Of a stretch of 64,000 nt of DNA, positions 38,895 to 52,080 are shown piece by piece (position 1 is the first letter of the stretch; the number at the start of each line of letters is the position of its first letter). A program made the position numbers and the translations under genes. Source of the DNA: Delphinapterus leucas. Its lineage: Eukaryota; Chordata; Mammalia; Artiodactyla; Monodontidae. The stretch is from positions 33,769,651 to 33,833,650 of the forward strand of contig NW_022098023.1 in NCBI RefSeq assembly GCF_002288925.2. The letters are read 5' to 3'. The notes beneath the pieces are model-generated. The model was not told the origin of the DNA. It ran no database searches and worked only from the letters and a program-made list of their open reading frames with translations.

Positions 38895-39165
38895 TAAAAA
38901 ATTTAATTTATATTGGTAGGAACACACAGCAGGAGATCCACCCTCTTAAAATTTTAAGTGTACAACACAGTACTGTTAACTATAGGTACAATGTTGTACA
39001 ATAGATCTCTGATTCTTATGCATCTTGTTTAACTAAAACTTTATGCCTGTTGTTTAGCAGCACCTTATTTCCCATTGTCCCCAGCTAAGTGGAATAAGCC
39101 AGTCACAGAAGGGCACATACTGAATGATCCCACTTACAGGAGACATCTAAAATTGTCAAATTTAT
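38895..39165 (-). mobile_element. Older L1 3' fragment with 5' inversion
   Basis: 38895-39085 is the reverse complement of an L1 3' region, with 'ttttaagtgtacaacacagt' and 'tgttaactataggtacaatg'. 39086-39165 is L1 sequence in the opposite orientation, with 'gtggaataagccagtcacag' and 'actgaatgatcccacttaca'. In the L1 consensus as recalled, the second piece lies upstream of the first on the same strand, so the copy carries a 5' inversion. Confidence 0.65.
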
Positions 39166-39211
39166 GTTATCGTCTTCTATTCCATTTTTTTAAATGGCCA
39201 CATAGGTTTTT

Positions 39212-39666
39212 TTTTGAATAGATCTTTATTGGAGTATAATTGCTTCACAATACTGTGTTAGTTTCTGTTGAACAACAAAGTGAATCAGCCATATGCATAC
39301 ACATGTCCTCATATCCCTTCCGTCTTGAGCCTCCCTCCCACCCTCCCTATCCCACCCCTCTAGGTCATCGCAGAGCACAGAACCGATCTTCCTGCACTAT
39401 GCTGCTGATTCCCACCAGCCAACTATTTTACATTTGGTAGAGTATATATGTTGATGCTACTCTCACTTCACCCCAGCTTCGCCCTTCCACCCCTGTCCTC
39501 AAGCCCATTCTCTATGCCTACCTCTTTATTCCTGCCCTGCAACTAGTTTCATCAGTACCACTTTTTTTTTTAGATTCCATATATATGTGTTAGCATATGG
39601 TATTTGTTTTTCTCTTTCTGACTTACTTCATTCTGTATGACAGACTCTAGGTCCATCCACGTCACT
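39212..39666 (-). mobile_element. 5'-truncated L1 with 12-bp target duplication
   Basis: The + strand begins with T-rich sequence, then 'agatctttattggagtataa' and 'acaacaaagtgaatcagcca', and the CCCTCCC tract. It ends near 'tctaggtccatccacgtcac'. A perfect 12-bp target-site duplication ACATAGGTTTTT lies at 39200-39211 and 39667-39678. It has no coding capacity and is antisense to DACH1. Confidence 0.92.
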
Positions 39667-39678
39667 ACATAGGTTTTT

Positions 39679-41144
39679 AATTGGAAAATATATTATTAAC
39701 CTATGCTTACAGTAATCAAGTAATTAACTGAAAAATTCAAGATTCTATTTTTCTTAGGAACATTGAAAATTTTAAGCTTTCCAAAAGCACATGCATTAAT
39801 CGAATTTAACGTGAACCCAGAGTGATTCTTCTCCATAGTTAGTAATAGATATTTAAGATATTTTACTTACTTCACCATGGGAAACGATGATGAAAAATGG
39901 GACTATTCCATCATTATTGACCTTTAAAACCCCTTACGTTAGAATTATGAATACTTTTGGCTGAAAGCATACATTATCTTGCTATTTTCTTTTTCTTCTG
40001 TATATTCCCACTCAACAGCATATTCTTGAATATTGAAATGGACAACATTCATTTGACAGTTCGCCGTCTAAAAATTAATTTTTTTGTACTTGCTTTGGTT
40101 GCACCTGGGAACCTATAAATGAAATTTTGGTAGAAATAAAAATGCCACTGGGAATATTATTGATTACCTGGAATGTGTGGCTTTCATTTACCAGTTATGA
40201 CATATTAGCTGAGTCATCTAGAAATGAGTTGGCTTCTATTCTTTCAATTGTTGATATAACAGATCATTTAGATCCATTGTTTATAACAGCTTTCAGATGA
40301 TCTTAATATTTTAGAACATAAAATATCTGATGAATTCTGTAGAATCTAGACAATCTGAAAAATATTTTCAGAGTATATTAACATCTCTGAATTGTAAGTG
40401 GTCACAAAACATTTGTTTGAACATTTATATTATTTTCAACAAAAAGGTATTCCTCCCCTTCTTTCTTAGCTGCTAACTTAAAAACAATAAAAATAAAAAC
40501 AACCCCCTGAATTTTTTATGTTGTCTCAGATTCATTCCTGGCTTTAGTCAGTCAAACATTACACAAACTTCCATGCTAATTTTTCCTCTCATTCTACGGT
40601 GATGTGGTCTTATGCATTACTGTTGTGCACTCTTCTTGCTTCTAAAAATCTGAACTCTGAGGCAGCTCCTTAGCGAGTTCATTTGTTGTTAAATTCTATG
40701 ATGTTTCCTAGACTCCAGAGCATCACATAATGCTAATTATAGTGCATCGCCTTTATTTGGAATGCCAGTTCACGGAATGCCTATTCTGGACCACGCACTG
40801 GGTAAGCCTAGGTGATGCATAGACTAAAGATGGAACCTTAAGGAACCCCTTGGTTCCTCCTTGGAGGAATATTGCATTTTCCTTATTAAAACTGAGGTGG
40901 TCAAGTTCTTCTTGGTTTTCTAGAACTTACCAGTTTTAAATTTTACTCCCTTTTCTTTTAATGTGCATAGTATATTAACTATTTTTTAATTTGTTTTTAA
41001 ATCTGCTCCTCTCAAGTCTAATATTTCTTAAGAATGGCCATAATTTCCTTTCTATAATTTTATAAACTCCAAATTGACATGGACATTTTTTTTTTCCAGG
41101 CACTTCTTTTTCCTTCTCCTTCACTTCCTCCTGATAACACCTGT
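39679..41144. other. Unassigned intron sequence
   Basis: No gene or firm repeat was recognised. Text near 40755-40860 vaguely resembles the start of the unassigned ancient repeat seen elsewhere here. Confidence 0.45.
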
Positions 41145-41560
41145 TATATGACAGGTGCTTTGTATACACTCATTATCTAATCTGTGTGATAATGTGATAC
41201 TTATCCTTGGTTATTGTTATATTACACATGAGAGACTGAGGCTCACACAGCTTCTTTAACATCTCATCCCCATTTCATTTCTGTCTGACTTCAACACCTG
41301 AAGTCAGTCACCTGATCTTAACCTTGACTTTTCTGCTTAATAATTGCTGTCTTTATCAGTTACCTAGTTCTACAAGTTTGATGCTTCATCTTCATCATCT
41401 TACTTAATTCTGTGCTTGCTCTTGAATAGGTATTATCCCCGCTTTCCAGATGAAGTGTTTGAGGTACAGAGTGAATCTTTATGCTTAAGGCTGTGAAGAT
41501 AATATTTAAGTCACCTCTAACTTTTGCCAAATTCTATGCTTTGTCTGCCACCTCAAAATG
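41145..41560 (-). repeat. Two MIR-like fragments
   Basis: At 41145-41275, 'ttacacatgagagactgagg' and 'ctcacacagcttctttaac', and at 41380-41560, 'ctttccagatgaagtgtttg' and 'aggtacagagtgaatcttta', each look like reverse-complemented MIR cores. They may be two insertions. Confidence 0.5.
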
Positions 41561-41806
41561 ACTAATAACTGATTTTTCCTAGTGAGGTAAAATTAAGTCT
41601 AGAGGAAAAAATTTCCCTTTCTTATTACTACCTTTTTTTAGATTCAATTGTTGGCATGGAAGTAATGAGTTTTCTGTAAAAAACTTTAGAGCAACTTTTC
41701 TAATCTTGTACTTATTGTCTGAAGTAATACTAGGATAGTATTTGAGTTTCTAAATTAATACATAACCCGGATGTTCTAAAACGTCCTAAAATGTTATCAG
41801 ATATAG

Positions 41807-42265
41807 CAGCAGTTCTTGAAGTGTGGTCACAGGACCCATGGAAATGAGGGTTCCCAAGGGCTCAGGGAGTTCAACAGGTCAAAAATTTTTTTTCATAATA
41901 ATACTAAGACCTTAATTACTATTTAAAAACTCATTCTCTCATGAGTATACACTTAACGTTTTTTAGAAGCTAGATGATTTGTTACACCACAACAGATTAA
42001 ATGCAGAAGTGGGTATGAAAATTCAACTGACTCCTCTTAAGCCAGACATTAAAGAATTTTGCAAAAGTGTACATTTTGGGGAAGATATATTTATTTCTCA
42101 CAAAACATGTTATTTATGCTAATATGCAATGAACTTGTAGTTATTTTTAATCAATCACTAAATAATTTTTAAATTCTCAATTTTCTTTTCTAACATGATA
42201 AGTATTGACAGGTATGACCAATGTGCATAAAGAGATTCTGAAACCAAAGTGTTTGAGAATCACTG
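41807..42265 (+). mobile_element. Nonautonomous hAT DNA transposon fossil
   Basis: The left end CAGCAGTTCTTGAAGTGTGG and the right end (reverse complement CAGTGATTCTCAAACACTTT) are matching hAT-type terminal inverted repeats. Flanks are AGATATAG (41799-41806) and ATATAGAG (42266-42273), a degenerate 8-bp target duplication as expected for hAT. The inside has 'ttttttttcataataatact', which is typical of an ancient mammalian hAT family, but the exact family name is not certain. No transposase frame remains. Confidence 0.75.
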
Positions 42266-42273
42266 ATATAGAG

Positions 42274-45200
42274 AGCCATGTATTATAAACAAGACCCTTG
42301 ACTTTTAGAATCTATATTAAAAAACCTGTATCTACTTACAGTAAGTTTTACTCCAGGATTTTCTTTAAAAATGTTTGTAGTCCATGATGGTAGTGAGAAG
42401 AAGAAAGAAAAAGTCTCAAATGAGAAACTTGGAAATCTTAGACATGCTAAAGCATGGTCTCAAGGAAGATTGACGATGGAGATAAACACAAAGTTATTTT
42501 CAATATGAAGAAATACTCCTTATGACTTTCATTCTGAACTATATGGTAAATGGCCAAGCTAAGATTTAAGACTGTTGTCGAACCAATAGGCCTGTTGTAT
42601 ATTTATCCATCAAATTTTAATTATTTGGAACGAAGAAACAATCCAATAAGCACATACTGAACATGTAGTATACACAGATAAATCCCTTCTCTCCAGTCAA
42701 AGCAAGGTTTTACTTCATTAAGCCATTTCTCCTCTCTAAATATTTTAAAATACAATGTAAGTATGACTTTTACATAAAATCAAGGGGACTGTTTTCCTTT
42801 GGCCTCTTTGTAAATTCATGATGTAGGGAGTCGGCATTTAGTGATATTCAAGATTTTGCATGTGTTTATAATAGGTTGTCTTTCTATTTTTGATATGTGA
42901 AGTTTAAAGCACACCGTGTGGCTTGTGACCCCAAGAATACTTTATGTTTTTTAATCTGAAGAGAAGCCATAATGTTTTTTTTTAATATTAATTTGCACCT
43001 CTTTAGATTTCCACAGAGGACATTTTTAAAATTTATGTGTAGCATAAACACTTCTTTTAGTTAATTGTAGAAGTTTAACACTGACTATATTTACAGCCCC
43101 GTAGGTATAGTTGAAAATTTACATATTAAACATAGTTGCTCTCTGGCATGGTTTAAGAAAATGATCTGTGTTCTTAATTATACCTTCAGCATAAAAGCGC
43201 GAATGTCATTTACTGAAATGTAAAGAGGAAATCAGTGATGATGAAGATGATGATCATAATATAAACCATATTAATTATATTACGTTGGCAAATTTTGTTC
43301 TTTTTTCAGTATTTGATCATTTTACATTTAATGAGGCTGTGAGTTGATGTTTATTTCAACATGATGAAAATGCTAGACTCATAATTAGTTTCACAGCTAT
43401 TTTATATCTTTTTAGGTGAATCAAAACTTTAATATCAATGAATTCAAAGCACATTTCCAAACTAAAGTAAGGAGTGTATAACCATGTTTATACTTTTTGT
43501 AGTGATTAACTTTAGAATCAAATACTGATTTGTAGTGTACAAAATGAGTATGTAATATGACTTAATTAAGACAACTTGGTGGTTCATTTGCTGTGTGTAG
43601 CGAAATTAAAGTTTCTTACTTTTAAAAGACATACTATGAAAAGCTGAAAAGGAATAGTCTCATGATATTTAAAGCTATAAAACTAATAGTTATCAATATT
43701 TTTCAGTTAATATTTGTCCTTTCCTTAAGCAGTTTTAAGGATACTTAAAGCATAGTCCAAAATTAGAGTTGACAATTGCAAATACAAACCAACCAAAACA
43801 GTAATAAAATCAATACTTACATTTCCCTTGAGGCCACTATTTACTGTTGCTGCACCATTTCCTTAATGGAATGGCAGTTATGTTTGCAGAAACCTTGTAA
43901 CTACCATTTTTATGTTTTAACTAAAAGCAGCTTTCTTGAAGAAGTACGATATAGAAATTCTTAAGCTACTGTTAAAAATAGTCATAACCATTTAGTAGTC
44001 AATATGAGTGCAGGGAAAGAAACCTTTCTCTTTAAAAATATTTTTCTGATAAACACTGACACATTTCATAATGCAGTAATATTTTTCTAATAATGGCAAT
44101 ATGTCCTTTATGTCTTCATTATGGTCGACTTAATTTGTAAATAGCAAGCTATACTTAAACAACTTATGAAGTTTAAATGAACATGCAATTACTGGGGTAC
44201 ATTTCATTTTGGGGTTGATTTTGACAGTGTACTGTAAAAAAATAAAAGGAAGGAGGGGAGTAAGGCAAATTAGCAGTTTATTTTACTCCACACATTCGAA
44301 TGAGTTTCAAAATGTAATTGGAAAAATGATTTACTAATCTCCTTTAGTTGATTTTTCTTTTCTTGCTGTTATGCTGTTATGATTGTACAAAGATTTCCTT
44401 TTTTTAGGTATTATTTTGTATTTTTTATAAAAAAATTACTTCAGAAGTGAAATATACCTACTATTCCATCGTATTGTCTATATCTTTTTTTACCATACTT
44501 TACATTGCATTTGAAATTAAATAATATTAATATGGCGTTTCATGTCAATTATTTTAACAGATTTAAATATGTCTAGGATTTAATCAAAGTTAAAATATAA
44601 TTTATCTTCACCTTTTATTCTGGTTTTGTCTTAAAGATAGTAATAACATGAGTCATCCAAGATGGAAGGGTATGTTTTACCTCCCAGAGGAATTTATGCA
44701 TGGCCAAACTTTGTTCTTATTAGTAACTGTACAGGCTAAAGTAGAGAAGTTTTGTGAACAGAATTCATGGCCCTTTTTAGAGAACATGTTTGAAACAGGA
44801 TATTGAAAATAAAGTACATTGGCCAACTCAGGTCTTTTTACATGATGATGTCAGCAACTATGTTGCGTGATAAAGCTGCAATATTTTCATGACAAAGAAA
44901 ATTTCATATCCACATCTTTAATAAATGAAGAAGAAAAAAGTGTCCTTACTCAATTCATATATTCCCATCAGAACCTTTGTAGCTTCTCTCAAACTGTAAA
45001 TATTGAGAGTAAGATCAGAATGAAAGTGGTGTTGCATCAAAATTAATCGCTGTAGTTATTACATTGCCTCATGTATCCTGTATTCGGGCTTTTCACACAA
45101 AGCTTTGAAGAGCCCTACAGGACCAACCAAATGTAATTGATACAGAATCATTGCTTCACAACAGCTGCAGTAACAAGGTGCTGCAGCTTTTACTTTAATC

Positions 45201-47394
45201 TACCTTTCTTTCTGAGAGTTTATTATGTTTTTGAATTTATTCTTTTGTAGATCTGGGAGCTATCTTTTTTTATGGAAATTAATCTTTTTAGAAGATTTGT
45301 ACTCTCTTTTTCAAACACTAATACATTCATTCAAGTATCCTATTATTCAGATCCAGCTGGCTTTTATCTGGTGATATTTACTTCAAAAAGCCAAGCTAAA
45401 TGGTATCATAGATTAATTCTCAGGGCACAGGAAAGCTTTTTTAGAGAAAAACATGATTTGGTAATTACTTGAAATACCATAATAAAAATCACGGAAAATG
45501 TCAAAAATGTATTGTATAATCCTTCATAACAGTAAACTTCAAAAAGTTGTTTCATTGAAAATGTGGTATTCTAAGTCCATCATAATTTTCATTTCAGTCA
45601 AACATAACTGGAAAGTTTGCTTGGGGTTCTAATAAACTCTATGATGAATTTTAGGTTTATATTGTTTGTTCACACAAAGCAGTGAAACTTCAAAAGGGAC
45701 ATTATCCACTGCTATCTCTTACATAAATCAAACTGGAAATAAGACACGTTTTACAATTCAATTTAAGATCCCACTGAGACAATAATGTTGCAAGCTGTGC
45801 ATTTTGCAAAGTAATATAGTAATGTCTACTTTGCATTTTTGAAAAACCAGATTAATCACACTTTATTGAATACGTTAGAGCAAACCTAAAATTCATCTAT
45901 TATTAAAAACTTGTGCAACAAACACAAACTATATTTTATACATAAAGGACAAACTCATTTATTCATTAGGATAAAACACTTGGAGTTTGCATTTTGTAAC
46001 CATGAAAGAAATGACATTTGCTATGGGGGCTGTTTTGAATTTTTAAAAGCAGTCTATGCAGAGTAAGCTGCTTGAAAATGTATTTTAGCACGTTTACCTG
46101 GTCTTAAAGCCTCCAGATAAATATAGAATTTAACTTGAAAATTTTGGAGTAAGAAAACAAAAATCATTAAAGTAAATGATATGAGCTATAGAGACATCTT
46201 CTACAAATAAAAATCATATTGCGTTTTATTTTACATGTTAGCAACTTAAAATAATATGATCATTTTATGGATTTGATAAGAAAAATAAAATCCTCCTCAG
46301 GCAAAATGAAGGATTATCATGCTCTGTGATATTATCAAGCTAAAGAAAATAAGTACTTTTTGCATGTATATATTTGGATGTACAATTTTAATAAGACATT
46401 CTATATAACATTGGAAATCAAAATTTTTATGGCATCATTTAGAAATTATTACCTACATAATATATATTGTTATTTTTGAAGTCAGTATTGAGGAATTCTA
46501 GTGAATATAAGAATTGTGAATAGTGAAGAAAAGTGAATGGCAAGAATAGTGGCTAAGGCTGGGATGTATTTTTACTGGTGCATATTTTTCAATATCAGGA
46601 TCGTAAACACTGTTTTGCTCTCTACGGATGTGTATAATATTCTATATGATAACAGTTATTGAAGGTGCTACAGAATAGTAATATATATTCTGCACAGAAT
46701 AGAAGTAGCAATATATTAAAACACATTCCCAGATTAAATTTTTCAATAAAATATTAAAGCCAAACTTGTTATATTTCAGAAACCTTATTATTAAATCATG
46801 AATTTGGGGGGAATATTTCCTTTATGTGTCACTCAGAGCATCCCCCCAACTTGCTTTCCTAAGAATTCTACATAACCCATATTCACTGGTAAGCTGTTAC
46901 CTTCTATTAAGAAAGAGTAAATTATATCTTTTATGTGAAGACTTCCGAACAAGATACACATAGTGTTCCTTTTATTGTGGAAAATCTCTAGAGTGCATAT
47001 ATAAAAGGAATTAGTTTACAAGCCACTGGATTCAGATATGGGGAAGAGTATGCAGTATATCCTCACTCAATATAATTGTTTTGTCATGTCTGCCTCTGGA
47101 AACCAATTTGTTCTTCAGTCATCATCTTAGAAAACTCTAATGATAAAGAACACAATATTTTTTTTTATATTTTATCAATCTTCCAGTGGCATGAAATATG
47201 AGAATCAGGATTCTTGCCCTGGTTATATCAGTGTCGATATGGTGGATGACAGAACTTGGGATGATTATTCCTGATGATAAGTTCCTTTTCCTCCTTCTGA
47301 CTATCTGATACATCACGTTAATCATATCTTTCCCCTGCCTAAGATGATGATCAAACTCATCATCCTGACATCTGAAAACTTTCATTCTCATCTC
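42274..47394. other. Unassigned AT-rich intron sequence
   Basis: About 5 kb without a recognisable exon, RNA gene or firm repeat. The block 44830-45190 is less AT-rich than its flanks, has palindromic E-box/CTGCAG motifs (CAGCTGCAG near 45163), and is only a candidate regulatory element. Confidence 0.5.
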
Positions 47395-48018
47395 CCTACC
47401 CTACCTAATTCTTTCTGACTCCTGATGCGTTCCTAATATGTACTTTCTCCTCCAGTCAATTGAACTACCCACCTGTCATCCAGATCCACCATTCATGTTT
47501 GTCTTTGCTTCATCGCACAGTCCAGGCAATTCTCTCAAGTAGGTGTGCTCTGTGTGGTACAGTGGGAAGGATTTAGGACCACGGGTCAGGCAAATAAATG
47601 TGATTGAGTCCAGCTCTTCACCTGAAGACTTATGCGACCTCAAGCATTTCATTTTATCATCTTGAACCTCAGTTTCTTCTGCTGTAAAAGGAGAGGATGG
47701 TGCTTGATGGTGTTATCTTCTCAGCAAACTCTTCCCAATCTACCCTCCTAACATACATGCTTACACGTACACACATATGTCATGTATATGCAAAAATTCT
47801 TTCATCCCTATATGACAGATATTTCATTTAATGTGTCATGTCACTTTATTTATTTGCTTATTATTTTTTCTACCCACTTCCCAATGAGAATATAAACTCC
47901 CTGAGGATATAGATTTTTATATGCTTTATTCACTGCTATATTCCCATCGCTTGCAACATTGCCTGGCATGTAGTAGGTGTTTGATATATGTTAAAAGAAC
48001 GAAAGAATGAATGACTTT
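47395..48018 (+). mobile_element. L2 LINE 3' end with nested MIR
   Basis: L2-like text runs from about 47395 and resumes after 47712 with 'caaactcttcccaatctacc'. It ends with 'tataaactccctgaggatat', 'ttgcctggcatgtagtaggt' and 'gttaaaagaacgaaagaatg', the L2 3' terminus. A MIR interrupts it. Confidence 0.65.
47545..47712 (+). repeat. MIR SINE inside L2
   Basis: 'gtgtggtacagtgggaagga', then 'gtgattgagtccagctcttc', and the core 'aacctcagtttcttctgctg' followed by 'taaaaggagagg', are in MIR order. Confidence 0.65.
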
Positions 48019-49566
48019 TGTGTCTGTTTTGTACTACAACATTCTATGGTTCAAATATATACAGAAAAATAAATTGTATGTTGTGTAGTGATGTTTAAAT
48101 ATAATTTTTTATTCCTTGGCCTGTATACCAATAATATTCTTGGCATTTGGTTCTCTTTTTATGATTATATGTTGATATTTTAAAAATTATTTATCTTCTA
48201 TTTATATTTTTTCTATTTGCTATGACTGCATCATAATCTTAATAGTCTGTGGTTTCTTCCCCTTTCTTTCCAAGATTTTCAATATGCAGTATTAACTTGA
48301 ATCTTTGGATAAACAAGAACATGAAATCTTTTTCAAGGCCAGAATTTAAACATATGTTAATATGAACCTGAGTAAACGCACATCATGGAGTGATTTTCAA
48401 AAATTATTTTCACAGTCAGTAGAGATTTGACACATTTAAAATTAAGCCTCTATTCTTAACACTTTAAAAATATATTAGATTTAAAATAGATAACAATATA
48501 TTGATATAAATATTTCAAAAAATCCCACATAGTATTGACACATAAACCATTAAAAACAAATCACTTTAAAATTTTTGTTTATGGCTGTGTCCGTACAATA
48601 ATTATAATTTTTTGAAAATAGTTCAAATATATAAGGTGCAAAACATATTCCAGATGCTTCTTTGTGAAAAGTAGCTCATTATAGGAAGCATTAGAACAAA
48701 ATTTCAAAGAAGAAGCTCTTGAGTAGTTAATTTGTTTTGAAAAATTGTTTAGCCTACTAACTGAAGTCTTAGCTAGTTTTTTTAATATATTATTTTAATT
48801 AAGAGCAACATTTAACAAGGTGTATTTGCCCAGGTGTTAGGCCAGGTACATCTAAACGAGACCATCTGTGACTGTGGACGATGGTCCTAACATTCCGTGT
48901 GAATGATGTGAGAGAATGTACATGATAGAACAGAAGAGACTAGAAGTAGAAATGGTGCCATATTTTAATTTTGGAGGAGATATTGAAATTATTCAAGACA
49001 AGTTTTTGTGATCACAAGGGAAACTAACAGATCATTATAATTTTTTATTACAGAGTATTTTTGCAGTTAGATAGCTATTTATTGTTCAATAATTAAGGAC
49101 CCTCTTAGAAGATAATTATTTTTAATAGGTAGAATTCTTTTTACACTGAAAATATTTAAAATACAATGGCTTTATTATAGATAAAGATAATTTGGGTAGA
49201 TGTTATTTTTGTAAGTTCAAGATTTTTGAAAGTTTTATTTATTTAAGTACTTGAGAAAAGATGGTAATTTCATCATTCATCATTTATTTTTCAATAAAGC
49301 ATGTGTCTTTTTAATATTGATGCTGAGAAAAATTGTTGAAGAAAAGAAAAATAATGAATATGACTGATTTATCCAAATATCAATCACCCTGTGTGGGCGT
49401 TTTTTTTTTTTTAATTAACATAAAACCTGTGTTTAGCACTCAATTCTGACAACTGAATCATTGGTTCATTAGTTTGGTCGAATCATTAAGTTGGTTGCAT
49501 TCTCTCATATTTTTCATTGGTGACATTATGGTTATAACAATTGCACTAGATAATTTTTGAAATAAG
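48019..49566. other. Unassigned very AT-rich intron sequence
   Basis: No gene or firm repeat was recognised. It includes a T run at about 49400-49412. Confidence 0.55.
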
Positions 49567-49575
49567 AAATGAATA

Positions 49576-49889
49576 GAACTTCCCTGGTGGCACAGTGGTT
49601 AAGAATCTGCCTGGCCAGTTCAGGGGAGACGGGCTCGAGCCCTGGTCCAGGAAGATCCCACATGCCGCGGAGCAACTAAGCCCGTGTGCCACAACGACTA
49701 AGCCTGTGTGCCACAACTACTGAAGCCCGTGTGCCTAGAGCCCTGCTCCACAACAAGAGAAGCCACTGCAATGAGAAGACCATGCACCATCACAAGGAGT
49801 AGCCCTCGCTCTCCTCAACTAGAGAAAAGCCTGCGTGCAGCAGCGAAGACCCAATGCAGCCAAAAATAAATAAACTAATTAATTTTAAA
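49576..49889 (+). mobile_element. CHR-type tRNA-derived SINE, sense orientation
   Basis: Begins 'acttccctggtggcacagtg' (tRNA box A), then a box B-like 'gggctcgagccc', 'gatcccacatgccgcggagc' and two or three 'taagcc(c/t)gtgtgccacaac' units. It ends in 'aaaaataaataaactaatta' and A-rich sequence. A 9-bp target duplication AAATGAATA is at 49567-49575 and 49890-49898. It is the only CHR copy here in the same orientation as DACH1. The segment between boxes A and B differs from the usual form. Confidence 0.93.
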
Positions 49890-50924
49890 AAATGAATAAA
49901 GATGTTTAAGTTTTACTTTATATTGACCCATGAGTGTTGATATTGTCAGAAAGTCAATCCTCATTTCAAAACACAGTTTCTAACTATTTCTCTTCTTCTA
50001 ATTCACATTGTCATACCAATCTAAAAAAGCGTATTGTATCCATTTATTCTTGGGATAAAGGCGAATGCTTTTATATTTAATTCCTGAATTGGAATTAAAT
50101 TAGAAATAAATTTGTCCATATTACTACTCATCTTTCTAAGTATATTTTTATCGCCAGCAACTGAAATTTTAGTGGTCATTTTGACCTTGAAAATCTCCTG
50201 CTGTGTCTGCCCATGAAAAACTGATGAAAAGTGCTTTGAATAGTATGTCTTCACTACATATAATAGAAGCTATGGAAAGAATGATTTGGTTTTGTATAAA
50301 CAGTAGCTTTCAACACACCTGCCATCTGCATGTAATCTACCACTAGGATATAATATTATTTCTATGGCCCTTCAAATCTGCTGAGTTCTTTGTGATATGT
50401 AGTCCCTTGATTTAAAGCTGCATCTCTCCATAGTGTTCTTAAGGGGAACCTTGTAATTACTGAATATTACAATTATTTGTCATACTATAAGTTGGACTAA
50501 TGGCACCTTTTCAAACTATGCTTAGTTGTGTCTATTTGGTTTTTTGTCTCTGTTTAGGCTATCTACCTAAGTCGTAGTTAGGATTGTTAAATCTTTAAAT
50601 CCAATGATAATGTTCTACATTTATTCACTCAGTATTAATTGAGGACCCAACATCTGTCAGGCATTCATGTTGACCATTTTATTTAAAAGAATATTATAGC
50701 TTACCAGTAAGTGGGGAGAGTTGAAATTATAAAAATGCATTGATACCCATTAGTGTTAAGAACTTACTGTAGGAGTCATATACCTAATTTTGCTTATTCC
50801 TGCTCAGCTTCCTAGGCTTTATTTTTAAGTCATCCAGCTTGGCTTGTTTGGGCCTTATTCTGTGGCTTTCAGTAGAAATACACTTTTAGGAGAAATACCT
50901 TTATACTTTCTATACCCTCTTCAA

Positions 50925-51600
50925 GCATCATGGCTTAATCTCCCACTTACAAATCAAAGACATCCAAATCTTCCTCACTGGGCATCTGCTTTCCTTCCAA
51001 ATTTCAATGCCATATTTCCAGTGCTTGTTGTCAGTCTCATTTGAGTGATTCTGAAATATCTCATATTCAACAAGTCCAGAATCAAATGGATTTTTATTCA
51101 TAATGAAACCTGATCTTCCTCATAAAGGTGATTAAAAGCTGGTATTGTGAGTTCAGAATTCCAAGATCTAAATCCCAGGGCAAGTTTAATCAACTTTAAT
51201 AATACTAATGTGGATCTATCTCAGAGGTTCTAAAGATTCATTGTGATAGTGCATATAAAAGCTGAACATAGTGAGTGACACACTGGAAGCAGATGATACA
51301 TATTAGATATCATCATTGTCATCATCATTATCACCATCTTCATCGCATCATTAATAATATTACCGTATCCCCAACTGTTAACTAGATACTGAAGTTACCT
51401 CTCACATTTTACTCTTTTCATCTCCATCTGTATCCAAATGATTACCACATTCTAAGAAGTTTATTTCTAAAATATTAGACATATTTCCTATTCTTCGTCT
51501 TCTCTATCTTTTATTCCAGTCAAAGGATAAGATTATGTGCATATATGCTATATCTATCTCTCTTTTCTGTTATAAGCTGGTCAAGGACAAAGGCTATAGC
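50925..51600 (+). mobile_element. Probable L2 LINE fragment with nested MIR
   Basis: 'caacaagtccagaatcaaat' near 51068 and the pyrimidine-rich text after 51335 resemble the L2 3' region, ending with 'ataagctggtcaaggacaaa'. A MIR-like segment, 51135-51335 with 'ctaaagattcattgtgatag' and 'aaaagctgaacatagtgagt', interrupts it. Confidence 0.45.
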
Positions 51601-51759
51601 TTATCATTTTTTAATGCCACAGTGAAATTTACCACATGTGAATGTAAGAATTGGTCTGGGTTTGCAACTCTCGACTCAAAAACTGACAGAGTTGGTCCTA
51701 CTTTGTTAAATGCTGAGGATACAGTGACGAGCAAAAGAGGCATAAGCCTGATCATTTGG

Positions 51760-52080
51760 TGCTTATGTTAAGAAAAGAAATGTTGGGTCTTTTACTTAAT
51801 AACAATGGGAAACAGTTGAAGTCCTCTAAGCAGGGGAGTGACAATGTAAGATTTGTACTTAAAAGTAATGACGGTCCTGGAATATGATTGCAACAGCAGA
51901 GAGAGAAACAAAGTAGAGATAAATCACACTGATGAAATCAACAGGAATTGGACATCCGTGGCACACAGAGAAAGAGGAGGAGATAAAGATGATTCCTAGG
52001 TTTGTGGCTTATACAACTATCTGGTGATGTCATTCTTTGAGGCTAACCAGGTTTGGGGAGAAGATAATTTAACACTTAGA
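51760..52080 (+). repeat. Ancient mammalian repeat fragment (unassigned)
   Basis: 'ctctaagcaggggagtgaca' and 'gatgattcctaggtttgtgg' are recurring phrases of an old mammalian repeat, apparently the same family as 1-540 and 2270-2560. Confidence 0.5.
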
